Source of the DNA: Hydrogenothermaceae bacterium
Lineage (GTDB): Bacteria > Aquificota > Aquificia > Aquificales > Hydrogenothermaceae
DNA: 64,000 nt
Assembly: GCA_015519975.1 (NCBI GenBank)
Contig: WIAL01000065.1
Span: forward strand, 20,459 to 84,458
Direction: 5' to 3'
Shown: positions 55,819-63,670 of the stretch, one piece after another
Numbering within the stretch: the first letter of the stretch is position 1
Layout: every line of letters begins with the position of its first letter
The notes under the pieces: model-generated
What the model was told of the DNA's origin: nothing
The model's input: the letters and a program-made list of their open reading frames with translations, nothing else
Databases searched by the model: none
Translations under genes and position numbers: made by a program

Positions 55819-56523
55819 TTGAATTTATTACTTGTAAAAAATAATTTTTCAAGATTTTGCAGTACATATGAAAAATATGCTTTCATTCAGAAAGAAACAG
55901 CAAGCATACTTGGGAAAGAAGCTCTTTACGGACTTGGGATAGACCTTGGCTGTGGTACTGGTTTTTTAACACAGGCTCTAAAAACAGATTTTAACCGGAT
56001 AATAGGTGTAGATTTATCTTATGAAATGATTTCCTATTACAGAGAAAAGGGCTTTGAAGGTATAAATGCAAATATTGAAAGTCTTCCATTTAGAGATAGT
56101 AGCTTTGATTTTGCAGTTTCCAATTTTTCTCTTCATTGGACGGATATAAATATATCTTTTAAAGAAGTTAACAGAATTTTGAAAGAAAGCTCTATATTTT
56201 TATTTGCTATTCCTGTTGAAGATTCATTAAAAGAAATCTATGAAAAATTGTATAAAACTTTTGATTTTCCTTCAGAAGAAAAAATTATTCAAACTTTAAA
56301 AAGTAACGGATTTGTTATATATGAAAAATACATCCAAAATTTTCCTCTTTACTTTAAAAATGGAAAACAAATGCTTGAATACTTTAAATATACAGGAACT
56401 GCTGTAAACCAGCAAGCAAAAACATTAGGGGATAAACTGGTAACTTATAAAAAAGTTTTACCCCTAAAAAACATAACTACCGGCTTTAAAGTACTTTTTG
56501 TAAAAGCTATTAAAGCTTTTTAG
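55819..56523 (+). CDS. BioC-like malonyl-ACP O-methyltransferase
   Basis: This 234-residue class I methyltransferase starts at TTG, with a weak GGAG ten bases upstream. The N-terminus NFSRFCSTYEKYAFIQKE follows the BioC pattern (F-x-RAA-x2-Y-x2-x-A-x-Q). Motif I is GIDLGCGTGFL (40-50), the acidic strand end is GVDLS, and FDFAVSNFSLHWTDI holds the family's 'SN..LQW..D' signature. BioC methylates malonyl-ACP so fatty acid synthase can extend it to pimeloyl. Its stop overlaps the converging small gene by 14 bases. Confidence 0.78.
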   Translation: MNLLLVKNNFSRFCSTYEKYAFIQKETASILGKEALYGLGIDLGCGTGFLTQALKTDFNRIIGVDLSYEMISYYREKGFEGINANIESLPFRDSSFDFAVSNFSLHWTDINISFKEVNRILKESSIFLFAIPVEDSLKEIYEKLYKTFDFPSEEKIIQTLKSNGFVIYEKYIQNFPLYFKNGKQMLEYFKYTGTAVNQQAKTLGDKLVTYKKVLPLKNITTGFKVLFVKAIKAF

Positions 56524-56794
56524 CTCTAAATATTCTTACTTTTTGGCCATTTACTTCTTCAAATTCAGGTTCAAAAACCTCTTCAGAAGAAAATAAATCA
56601 AGAACCTGATATCTTGCACATACTGCATTTATAGCTTTTGTTATTTCTTCTTTATCCATAACATCTGTTTCCCAATAAGTTGCAAATACTAAATTACCAT
56701 CCTTATCATGAATAGCAAGCCTAACTTCATCTACAAGTTTTTCAACTGGATCTCCATATAAAGTTAAAGTCCCGTAAAGTTCTTGATTCTCCAA
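56510..56794 (-). CDS. Small conserved-looking protein downstream of infC
   Basis: This 94-residue acidic protein starts at TTG 56794, seven bases after AGGAG and 16 bases after the infC stop. It looks like a small alpha/beta fold: a LYGTLTLYGDPV strand, a helix with VRLAIHDKDGNLVFATYW, a second helix with ITKAINAVCARYQVL, and a terminal beta pair. I recognise no family. It ends the long rimO-infC operon and overlaps the bioC-like stop region by 14 bases. Confidence 0.6.
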   Translation of the reverse strand: MENQELYGTLTLYGDPVEKLVDEVRLAIHDKDGNLVFATYWETDVMDKEEITKAINAVCARYQVLDLFSSEEVFEPEFEEVNGQKVRIFRAKKL

Positions 56795-56810
56795 ATTGTT
56801 ACTCCTAAAC

Positions 56811-57329
56811 TTATTTATTTTTCAAAGGTACTAATGTAAAAATCATATTTCTTCCTTCTTTTTTTGGAGGCTTTTCCACTTTTCCAACCTCTTTAACATC
56901 TTCAATTATTCTGTTTGCAAGCTGCTCACCTATTTCAGGATGAATATTTTCTCTTCCTCTAAACATAATAATTACTTTTACTTTATCTCCGTCTTCTAAA
57001 AATTCTCTTATATGTTTAACTTTTGTTTCATAATCATGCTTTTCTATTTTAAGACCAAACTTCATTTCTTTTACATGCTGCATATGGGCTCTTTGCTTTT
57101 TCTTGGCTTCTTTTTCTTTTTTCTTTTGCTCAAATTTATACTTTCCGTAATCCATAATTTTGCAAACAGGTGGATTTGCTTTTGGTGATATTTCCACAAG
57201 GTCTAGATTCCTTTCTTCAGCAAGTCTCAATGCTTCTTCAATTGGAACTATCCCAAGGTTGTTCCCTTTGTCATCAATAAGACGACATTCTTTAACTCTG
57301 ATTTGTTCGTTGATTCTTAACTCTTGAAT
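56811..57329 (-). CDS. infC: Translation initiation factor IF-3 (AUU start)
   Basis: IF-3 binds the 30S subunit and checks initiator tRNA and start codon. The protein has NEQIRVKECRLIDDKGNNLG and PIEEALRLAEERNLDLVEI in its N-terminal domain, and PPVCKIMDYGKYKFEQ and VKVIIMFRGRE in the C-terminal one. The first ATG (57230) would remove a third of the N-terminal domain. Reading upstream in frame, the domain is complete and begins at ATT 57329-57327, ten bases after GGAGG. This gives 172 residues, the family norm. AUU is the known unusual infC start in Escherichia coli that lets IF-3 repress itself. The ribosome site lies within the nadB 3' end. Confidence 0.92.
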   Translation of the reverse strand: MQELRINEQIRVKECRLIDDKGNNLGIVPIEEALRLAEERNLDLVEISPKANPPVCKIMDYGKYKFEQKKKEKEAKKKQRAHMQHVKEMKFGLKIEKHDYETKVKHIREFLEDGDKVKVIIMFRGRENIHPEIGEQLANRIIEDVKEVGKVEKPPKKEGRNMIFTLVPLKNK

Positions 57330-57344
57330 GGCTAGTTTACCTCC
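57327..57344 (-). promoter_or_regulatory. infC ribosome site and AUU start codon
   Basis: GGAGG (on the minus strand) overlaps the last nadB codons, followed by TAAACTAGCC and then ATT. The nadB stop TAG lies in the spacer, two bases before the ATT, so infC translation is probably coupled to nadB as well as self-limited by the rare start. Confidence 0.8.
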
Positions 57345-58903
57345 AGTTTTATTTTTTCTTTATTTTCAATAATAGTATGTTTTTTATATTCTTCTTTTTC
57401 ATGAGGAAAATCATCTCTAAAATGAACTCCTCTGCTTTCTTTTCTATTTAATGCAGCTTTTGTAGTTAAATTTGCCAAATACAAAAGGTCTTTAATATAA
57501 TAACTATCATATTTATCTTTTGCAATCAAAATAAGTTTATTTATTTTATCTAGGGCATTATTTAAACTTTCTTTGTTTCTTAAAAGACCAACGCTGTTCC
57601 ACATAATATTTTTTAAATTACATATAATTTCATTTTTTATGTTATTTTCTAATTTTTCTTTTGTTTTAATATCGTTTTTAATATTCTTTTTCTTTATATT
57701 ACTATACATATTATACAAAAATACTGAATAGCCTGTTTTAGCACCAAATGTAACGCATTCAAGTAGTGAATTACTTGCAAGTCTGTTTGCTCCATGAACT
57801 CCACTACAAGATGCTTCACCAACAGCAAAAATTCCTTCAATATTAGTTTTTCCAGAAGGGCTTGCCTCTATTCCCCCTATTGTAAAATGTGCTGCAGGAC
57901 TTACTGGGATTTTATCCAGTTTGTCAATAAGATTGTACTCTTTCAAAAGAGCAAAAACGGTTGGAAATCTTTTTTCTATATCAATTCCTTTTTCTATTAA
58001 AGGTTTTAGATTTAAAAATACTTTTTTTCCTTCTTTTTCTTTTTCAAAGATTGCCCTTGCAACTTCATCTCTGGGTTTTAACTCATCTACAAACCTTTCG
58101 CCATTTTCATCTATTAAAACTGCTCCTTCTCCTCTTACAGCTTCTGTTATAAGATACGCAGGTGCATTTGGAAGATTTAAAGCAGTAGGATGAAATTGTA
58201 CAAATTCTAAATCTTTTAAACGGCATCCAGCTCTATATGCTTTTAATATTACATCTCCACCTATATTATAAGCTGATGTGTTTCTTTTATAAAGAGGGCT
58301 GTATCCACCTGAAGCAATAACCAAAGATTTAGCGTATATAACTTTTTTGGACTTTTTATTTCCTGCTATAATTCCAACAAATTTATTTTCATCAGTTAAT
58401 ATTTCCTCTAAGAAAAATTCAGTTTCAAATATTTGATCTTTTACTTTTTCATATAAAAATTTTCCAATTGCTTTTCCTGTGTAATCTCTTACATGAAGTA
58501 CCCTATTTTTTGAATGTGCCGCTTCTTTAGTAAGTTTTAAATTACCAATTTCATCTCTATCAAATTCCAGCCCACTGTTAATCAGATCAACAACTCTTTC
58601 AAGACCTTCTTCTACAAGTATTTCAACATTTTTTTCTATACAAAGACCTTTTCCAGCGTTTATTGTATCTTTAAAGTGAATGTCAGGATTATCATCTTTT
58701 CCTATAGCTGCTGCTATACCACCTTGAGCTAAAAAAGAATTAGAAATTCCGACATTTTTTTTGGATAGTATTATAAAATTTTCACCAAGCTCTTTTAATT
58801 TATTTGCAACAGCAAGACCTGCAACTCCAGAGCCTACTATAATAGTATTTATATATTCAGATGGCATTAGATTAGTATCAAAAGGTGTGAAATATCTATC
58901 CAT
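57332..58903 (-). CDS. nadB: L-aspartate oxidase
   Basis: NadB oxidises aspartate to iminoaspartate for quinolinate and NAD synthesis. FAD fold GSGVAGLAVA (about 23-32), FLAQGGIAAAIG (58-69), EFVQFHPTAL, DELKPRDEVARAIF, the active-site PVSPAAHFTIGGI and ANRLASNSLLECVTFG are in order, as in the succinate dehydrogenase/fumarate reductase flavoprotein superfamily. The 523-residue length fits. It overlaps yvcK by eight bases and is followed two bases on by infC. nadA and nadC are not in the window. Confidence 0.93.
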   Translation of the reverse strand: MDRYFTPFDTNLMPSEYINTIIVGSGVAGLAVANKLKELGENFIILSKKNVGISNSFLAQGGIAAAIGKDDNPDIHFKDTINAGKGLCIEKNVEILVEEGLERVVDLINSGLEFDRDEIGNLKLTKEAAHSKNRVLHVRDYTGKAIGKFLYEKVKDQIFETEFFLEEILTDENKFVGIIAGNKKSKKVIYAKSLVIASGGYSPLYKRNTSAYNIGGDVILKAYRAGCRLKDLEFVQFHPTALNLPNAPAYLITEAVRGEGAVLIDENGERFVDELKPRDEVARAIFEKEKEGKKVFLNLKPLIEKGIDIEKRFPTVFALLKEYNLIDKLDKIPVSPAAHFTIGGIEASPSGKTNIEGIFAVGEASCSGVHGANRLASNSLLECVTFGAKTGYSVFLYNMYSNIKKKNIKNDIKTKEKLENNIKNEIICNLKNIMWNSVGLLRNKESLNNALDKINKLILIAKDKYDSYYIKDLLYLANLTTKAALNRKESRGVHFRDDFPHEKEEYKKHTIIENKEKIKLEVN

Positions 58904-59888
58904 TTACGGCAATTTTACTATTTTTTATTTCATTAATTATTTGAAGAACAACTTGATTTAGTTTATCTGGATTGTGCCTTGCATAACTTCCCTCATCAAG
59001 CAAATTACCTGAATAAACCTTTACTCCCATTCTGGAAATGTTAGCTGCATCAACAACCACTGGTTCTGCATGTTCTTTCATATACCTTTTTAAAACATCA
59101 TCTGGGGGAAGCTGTGTATTAACTATAACTGAATCTATAAAATGCTTTCCAACTGTATCTTCTATTGCTTTTATATGATCTGACACTGCATAATCGTCAG
59201 TTTCTCCATACTGTGTCATAACGTTTGATATATAAATTTTTCTTGCTTTAGATTTTATCAATGCATCTTTTATATCATTAACCAGTAAATTTGGTATAAC
59301 GCTTGTATAAAGGCTTCCAGGTCCTAATGTTATTATATCAGCATCTAATATCGCTTCAATTGCATCTTCAGGTGCTTTTACATTTTCAGGTTCCATCCAA
59401 ATTTTTTCAATTTTTGCTATAAGTTTTTTACCGTATTCTGTTATCTGAGTTTCTCCTCTTATTATCTTTCCGTCTGTAAATTTAGCAACTAAATCAACTT
59501 GCTGGGCTGTTGAAGGTATTATTTTACCTTTTATTTTTAAAATATCAGATGTTGTTTCAACTGCTTCTAAAAAATTTCCTGTAATTTTTGCAAGAACTGT
59601 TAAAAATAGGTTGCCAAAGCTATGTCCTTTTAACCCTTCCCCTTCTTGGAATCTATACTGGAAAACTTTAGTTAAAATATCTTCATCCTCTGCTAAAGCA
59701 ACTATGCAGTTTCTAACATCACCAGGGGCTGGAATTCCCATTTCTTCTCTTAATCTTCCAGAACTTCCTCCGTTGTCTGCTACTGTAACAATAGCAGAAA
59801 GGTCATTTATATAGTCAGGTACTAATTTTTTTAATCCTCTTAAAAGGCTGGAAAGACCTGTTCCTCCGCCAATTGATACTACTTTCAT
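58896..59888 (-). CDS. yvcK: YvcK/CofD-like UDP-GlcNAc-binding factor
   Basis: This 330-residue protein has GGGTGLSSLLRGLK at the start, TVADNGGSSGRLREE, PAPGDVRNCIVALA, and GPGSLYTSVIPNLLV. These are typical of YvcK (gluconeogenesis factor) rather than of the F420 enzyme CofD. In Bacillus YvcK binds UDP-GlcNAc and helps steer carbon to cell-wall precursors on gluconeogenic substrates. It is separated from mtnA by one base and overlaps nadB by eight. Confidence 0.9.
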   Translation of the reverse strand: MKVVSIGGGTGLSSLLRGLKKLVPDYINDLSAIVTVADNGGSSGRLREEMGIPAPGDVRNCIVALAEDEDILTKVFQYRFQEGEGLKGHSFGNLFLTVLAKITGNFLEAVETTSDILKIKGKIIPSTAQQVDLVAKFTDGKIIRGETQITEYGKKLIAKIEKIWMEPENVKAPEDAIEAILDADIITLGPGSLYTSVIPNLLVNDIKDALIKSKARKIYISNVMTQYGETDDYAVSDHIKAIEDTVGKHFIDSVIVNTQLPPDDVLKRYMKEHAEPVVVDAANISRMGVKVYSGNLLDEGSYARHNPDKLNQVVLQIINEIKNSKIAVNG

Positions 59889-59889
59889 C

Positions 59890-60951
59890 TTAAATTCCTC
59901 TATATTTTAAAAACTTCATTATGCTTTCTTTATTAATTTCGTTAATTATCCCTTTTTCTGTAATTATACCACTAATATTTTCAGCAGGTGTAATGTCAAA
60001 GCTGTAATTTAAAGCTTTTGTTTCCTCGGGCGCTATTTTACAGCTGCCGCATTCTTTTATTTCTTTTTCGTTCCTAACTTCAATAGGTATATCCTTACCA
60101 CTTTCTGTATTTAAATCAAAAGTTGTTGTAGGGGCTGCTACATAAAAAGGTATATTAAACTCTTTTGCTAAAACTGACAAGGTAAAAGTACCAATTTTGT
60201 TTGCAACATCTCCATTTGCTGTTATCCTATCAGCTCCAACTATTATTACATCTATTAAACCTTTTGAAATTAAAAATCCTGCTGAGTTATCGGTAATTAA
60301 GTAGTGAGGTATTCCTTCTTGAACTAGCTCCCATGCTGTAAGTCTTGCTCCTTGAAGATAAGGCCTTGTTTCATCAACATACACCGTTATATCTTTTCCA
60401 TCTTCATATGCACTCCTAATAACTCCAAGAGCTGTCCCCCAGCCAGAAGTTGCAAGTGCTCCTGTATTACAGTGTGTTAAAACATTTGCTTTTTCAGGTA
60501 TTAAAACCTGTCCGTATCCTCCTATTGATTTGTTCGCGTGGTAATCCTCTAAATCTATTCTATTTGCTTCTTTAAATAATGCTTTTATAAGCTCATCTGG
60601 GCTTTTTTCATTTTTCCATTTTTCAAACTTTTTCCACATTCTGTCAAGAGCCCAGAAAAGGTTTACAGCTGTGGGTCTTGTGTTTTTTAATGTTTCAAGA
60701 ACTTTTTCTGCCTCATCTAAAGGCTTTCCTTCATCAATTAGCTGTTTTATCCCAATTGCAAACCCGTATGCTCCAACAATCCCAATTAATGGAGCACCTC
60801 TTATAATCATATCTTTTATAGCTTTTGCCACATCTCCATACGTTGAAAGTTCAAGCCACTGTTCTTCAAGTGGTAATTTTAACTGGTTTATTACGTAAAG
60901 TTTATAGTCTTTTAATTCTATTGGTCTTATGTCTTTTATTTTTCTTACCAA
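59890..60951 (-). CDS. mtnA: S-methyl-5-thioribose-1-phosphate isomerase
   Basis: MtnA isomerises methylthioribose 1-phosphate to the ribulose form in methionine salvage. [13 protein letters not shown] (51-63), the catalytic-cysteine segment [29 protein letters not shown], and the catalytic aspartate in [18 protein letters not shown] are all present. The 353-residue length fits. The start is TTG 60951, five bases after the stop of a 35-residue membrane gene. It shares family with eIF2B-alpha, but these motifs are MtnA-type. No other salvage gene is in view. Confidence 0.92.
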   Translation of the reverse strand: MVRKIKDIRPIELKDYKLYVINQLKLPLEEQWLELSTYGDVAKAIKDMIIRGAPLIGIVGAYGFAIGIKQLIDEGKPLDEAEKVLETLKNTRPTAVNLFWALDRMWKKFEKWKNEKSPDELIKALFKEANRIDLEDYHANKSIGGYGQVLIPEKANVLTHCNTGALATSGWGTALGVIRSAYEDGKDITVYVDETRPYLQGARLTAWELVQEGIPHYLITDNSAGFLISKGLIDVIIVGADRITANGDVANKIGTFTLSVLAKEFNIPFYVAAPTTTFDLNTESGKDIPIEVRNEKEIKECGSCKIAPEETKALNYSFDITPAENISGIITEKGIINEINKESIMKFLKYRGI

Positions 60952-60956
60952 TTTAA

Positions 60957-61064
60957 TTACCTTTTTAAGATTTTTTTATTAATAAATAAAGTAATACCTG
61001 CAATTGAAAATACAGCAATTATTAACAAAGTAAAAAGCCAAAAATAGTATTCAGTTAGACTCAT
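60957..61064 (-). CDS. 35-residue single-helix membrane peptide
   Basis: ATG 61064 follows GGAGG by eight bases. The product has one hydrophobic helix (about 7-29, [19 protein letters not shown]) with a short N-terminus and a basic NKKILKR tail. It overlaps the preceding 65-residue membrane gene by 14 bases and is followed five bases later by mtnA. The strong ribosome site and tight packing argue that it is a real gene. I recognise no family. Confidence 0.6.
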   Translation of the reverse strand: MSLTEYYFWLFTLLIIAVFSIAGITLFINKKILKR

Positions 61065-61248
61065 CTTTACATCCTCCAATTTCAATAAAAAGAATACCAC
61101 TTAAGGTTATAATAGCATAAGAAAGTACAGCTATTATAATGTTGCTAAAACTATAAGAATGATTTATTAATGGTTGTATTACAGCAAAAACTATTATTGC
61201 AACACCAATATTTAAAAGCTGTTTACCAAATTCTTCTAAAGATTTCAT
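61051..61248 (-). CDS. 65-residue two-helix membrane protein
   Basis: This small protein starts at ATG 61248, overlapping the rimO stop by four bases. It has a charged N-terminus and two hydrophobic helices (about 10-26 and 34-56), with a short basic/acidic end GGCKDESN. I know no function; it resembles small DUF-type membrane proteins. With the 35-residue peptide that overlaps it, it forms a pair between rimO and mtnA. Confidence 0.6.
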   Translation of the reverse strand: MKSLEEFGKQLLNIGVAIIVFAVIQPLINHSYSFSNIIIAVLSYAIITLSGILFIEIGGCKDESN

Positions 61249-62540
61249 TCTAGATATGCTACTGTATCCACTACATCAACTACATCTTTTATTTTTGCTT
61301 TAATAAAATCTCCTGCCCTTAAAGGCTCGGTAGTTTCTACATATGTTATGCCGTCAATTTCATAAGCACTTCTATAAATCCTTCCTATTGGAAGGTTTTC
61401 CCATTCCTCTGAAAATCCATCTATCAAAATTTCAACTTCTTTTCCAATTAATTGCCTATTTTTTTCTTCTGTTATTTTTTCCTGCACGTTTAAAATTTCA
61501 TTTTTCCTTCTTATTTTTTCTTCCTTAGGAATAATATCTTCATATTTTTCAAAAGCAGGGGTTCCTTCTTCATGTGAATACTCAAAAACTCCAAGCCAAT
61601 CAAATTTTGCATTTTTTATAAACTCTTTCATATTCTCAAAATCTTTTTCTGTTTCAGTTGGAAATCCTACTATTACTGACGTTCTGATTGCTGCATCTGG
61701 AATGTGTTTTTCTTTCCATTCTAATATCTGCTGAATTTTTCTTTTTCTGTATCCTCTCATCATATCTTTTAAAATTTTATCTTCGCTGTGCTGAACAGGC
61801 ATTTCAAAGTATTTAACTACTTTTTCACTATCTCTTATATTTTTAATAAAATCTTCATTAACGGTAGTTGGATAAAGATAGTAAAGTCTTATCCATTTTA
61901 TTTCATCTATCTTTTCAATTTTATTTATAAGTTCCCAAAGCATAGGTTTGCCGTATATATCTATCCCGTAAAAACTTGTATCTTGCGAAACTATGTTTAT
62001 CTCTTTTACTCCTTGGTCTGCAAGAATTTTTGCTTCTTCTACAAGCTCATCAATTGGACGGCTTCTATGTTTTCCTCTTATGTTTGGAATTGCACAAAAT
62101 GCACATGTATGGTCACATCCTTCAGATATTTTTAAATAAGCTGTATGTTTTGGAGTTGTTAAAATCCTATTTTGGTATAAAGGTTTTTTTAATTTTGGCT
62201 GTAGCCCTATTTTTTCTGGTATTTGAAATTCCTGTTTTAAGTCTATAAACATATCAACTTCTGGAATTTCCTTTTCAAGTTCGTTTTTATATCTTTCAAC
62301 TAAACATCCTGTAACTACTATTTTTTTATCTGAGTTTTCCTTTAGTTTTGTAGCCTCTAATATTGTATTTATTGATTCTTCCTTGGCTGCATCAATAAAT
62401 CCACAGGTGTTTATAAGAATTACATCTGCATCTTCAAGATTTGAAACAAACTGGGCATTTGAAGCATTTAATTTCCCAAGTAAAACTTCTGTATCAACTA
62501 AATTTTTAGGACAACCTAAACTAATAACTCCTATTTTCAA
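61245..62540 (-). CDS. rimO: Ribosomal protein S12 methylthiotransferase
   Basis: RimO is a radical-SAM enzyme that adds a methylthio group to an aspartate of ribosomal protein S12. The N-terminal cluster ligands C10, C46 and C79 (SLGCPKNLVD, NTCGF, TGCL) and the radical-SAM triad C142-x3-C146-x2-C149 in GCDHTCAFCAIP are complete. IRGKHRSRP follows. The C-terminal TRAM domain ends the protein. SLGCPKN(L)VD separates RimO from the tRNA enzyme MiaB. AGAGG lies before the ATG. A TATAAT-like -10 is at 62577-62572, but its nearest -35 is too far. Confidence 0.93.
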   Translation of the reverse strand: MKIGVISLGCPKNLVDTEVLLGKLNASNAQFVSNLEDADVILINTCGFIDAAKEESINTILEATKLKENSDKKIVVTGCLVERYKNELEKEIPEVDMFIDLKQEFQIPEKIGLQPKLKKPLYQNRILTTPKHTAYLKISEGCDHTCAFCAIPNIRGKHRSRPIDELVEEAKILADQGVKEINIVSQDTSFYGIDIYGKPMLWELINKIEKIDEIKWIRLYYLYPTTVNEDFIKNIRDSEKVVKYFEMPVQHSEDKILKDMMRGYRKRKIQQILEWKEKHIPDAAIRTSVIVGFPTETEKDFENMKEFIKNAKFDWLGVFEYSHEEGTPAFEKYEDIIPKEEKIRRKNEILNVQEKITEEKNRQLIGKEVEILIDGFSEEWENLPIGRIYRSAYEIDGITYVETTEPLRAGDFIKAKIKDVVDVVDTVAYLE

Positions 62541-62609
62541 AAAATTACCTCTTATAATTTTGATAGTAATTATTATAACTTAGTTTGGAAGGTTAAGATA
62601 TCAAGAGAA

Positions 62610-62627
62610 AGCCCTCAGGAGAGGGCT
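62610..62627 (-). terminator. Rho-independent terminator of the lipoprotein gene
   Basis: On the minus strand, seven-base arms AGCCCTC and GAGGGCT enclose a TCCT loop, followed by TTCTCTT. It lies 11 bases past the lipoprotein stop. Confidence 0.8.
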
Positions 62628-62638
62628 GTAAAGTAATC

Positions 62639-63601
62639 TTACCAATTATATGGTCCAAAATTTTGACCATCACAGGTAGTTCCACTAACTGTACCGTGTC
62701 CGCAACTTGTAAGATCTATTGTTAAAGTAAAGTTTGAAACTGTACTTCCTGCTGGACATGTTCCAGAGTATGTAATACTTCCAGTAGCACTTCCATCAGT
62801 ACATGCTCCTACGTATAAGTTAATTAGAGATAAAGTTCCAGAAGAGCTGTTTTGTCCATCTGAAGCAGAAAAGTTTATGGTACCATTCCATATTCCTTTG
62901 TCCCAGGGGTCGTTATTTCCATCAGCGTCTGGGTCATAGCTTAAATTACTAGCATCTATCTGGGCTGTTATCGTTCCACTATTTGATGTAAGTTCCCATT
63001 TGTAGTAAAAAGATGTAAATGTATAACCTTGAGTAGCATTTCCATCCAAATTAAAATCAGCTGTTTGCTTAAAGGTTCCAAAACTACCAATGGTAGTTAT
63101 AGGATTTCGTGAACAATTAGGAGATAGCACTCCTGTACAAACGTCGTATCCACTTAATGCATCATTATCATTATCATCTCTAGCACTTACTTTACCTTGT
63201 ATTGTAATATTGTTAGGATAGTTGCAGGTAAAGTCGTAAGTACCATTAACAGGTATTCCATCATCGTCTACATCAGTTAAATCGCCAGAGGGTGTACCAG
63301 AGCAATAACTTATAGCTTGTTGCTTTGATATAGATAGAGGACTTATTCCAGATGGTAAAGATGGAAAGAAAATAGGTGTACCACTTATATTTCCTACCGA
63401 ACTTTGTACATTTCTATAAAAATTCTCTGCTACACTAGTTGTAGATACCAAATCATCTGCAGAAGCTTGGTTCACCGTTTCACCGGTGCCTCCACCGGTA
63501 CCTCCACCAGTGCCACTATCTCCGCCTCCTCCACAAGAGGCAAAAATTAAAGAGATTACTCCTAATGTAAAAACACTTGTGAAAAATTTTTTGTTTTTCA
63601 T
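62639..63601 (-). CDS. Surface lipoprotein with calcium-loop-like repeats
   Basis: This 320-residue protein begins with a lipoprotein signal peptide and lipobox IFASC (lipidated C23), then a glycine-rich linker (24-40). The rest is Ser/Thr/Gly/Asn-rich and beta-like, unlike the Lys/Glu-rich neighbours. Three acidic loops resemble Ca2+-binding DxDxDG repeats of thrombospondin type 3 or dockerin: DVDDDG (110-115) with D123, DNDND (143-147) with D153, and DPDADG (223-228). Eight cysteines follow the lipid cysteine (100, 126, 155, 163, 267, 282, 300, 310), allowing four disulfides. GGGGGT precedes the ATG. I do not recognise the family. The protein is probably displayed on the outer membrane. Confidence 0.75.
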   Translation of the reverse strand: MKNKKFFTSVFTLGVISLIFASCGGGGDSGTGGGTGGGTGETVNQASADDLVSTTSVAENFYRNVQSSVGNISGTPIFFPSLPSGISPLSISKQQAISYCSGTPSGDLTDVDDDGIPVNGTYDFTCNYPNNITIQGKVSARDDNDNDALSGYDVCTGVLSPNCSRNPITTIGSFGTFKQTADFNLDGNATQGYTFTSFYYKWELTSNSGTITAQIDASNLSYDPDADGNNDPWDKGIWNGTINFSASDGQNSSSGTLSLINLYVGACTDGSATGSITYSGTCPAGSTVSNFTLTIDLTSCGHGTVSGTTCDGQNFGPYNW

Positions 63602-63670
63602 GATAAATACCCCCGAAACTAAGCTTATATTATTAACTATAGTAAAATTATGTGATTAGTGAAGGGAAAA

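Noticed and set aside
62572..62604. TTGATA and TATAAT before rimO on the minus strand.
   Set aside because: The spacer is 21 bases, too long for a normal promoter; only the -10 might be used.
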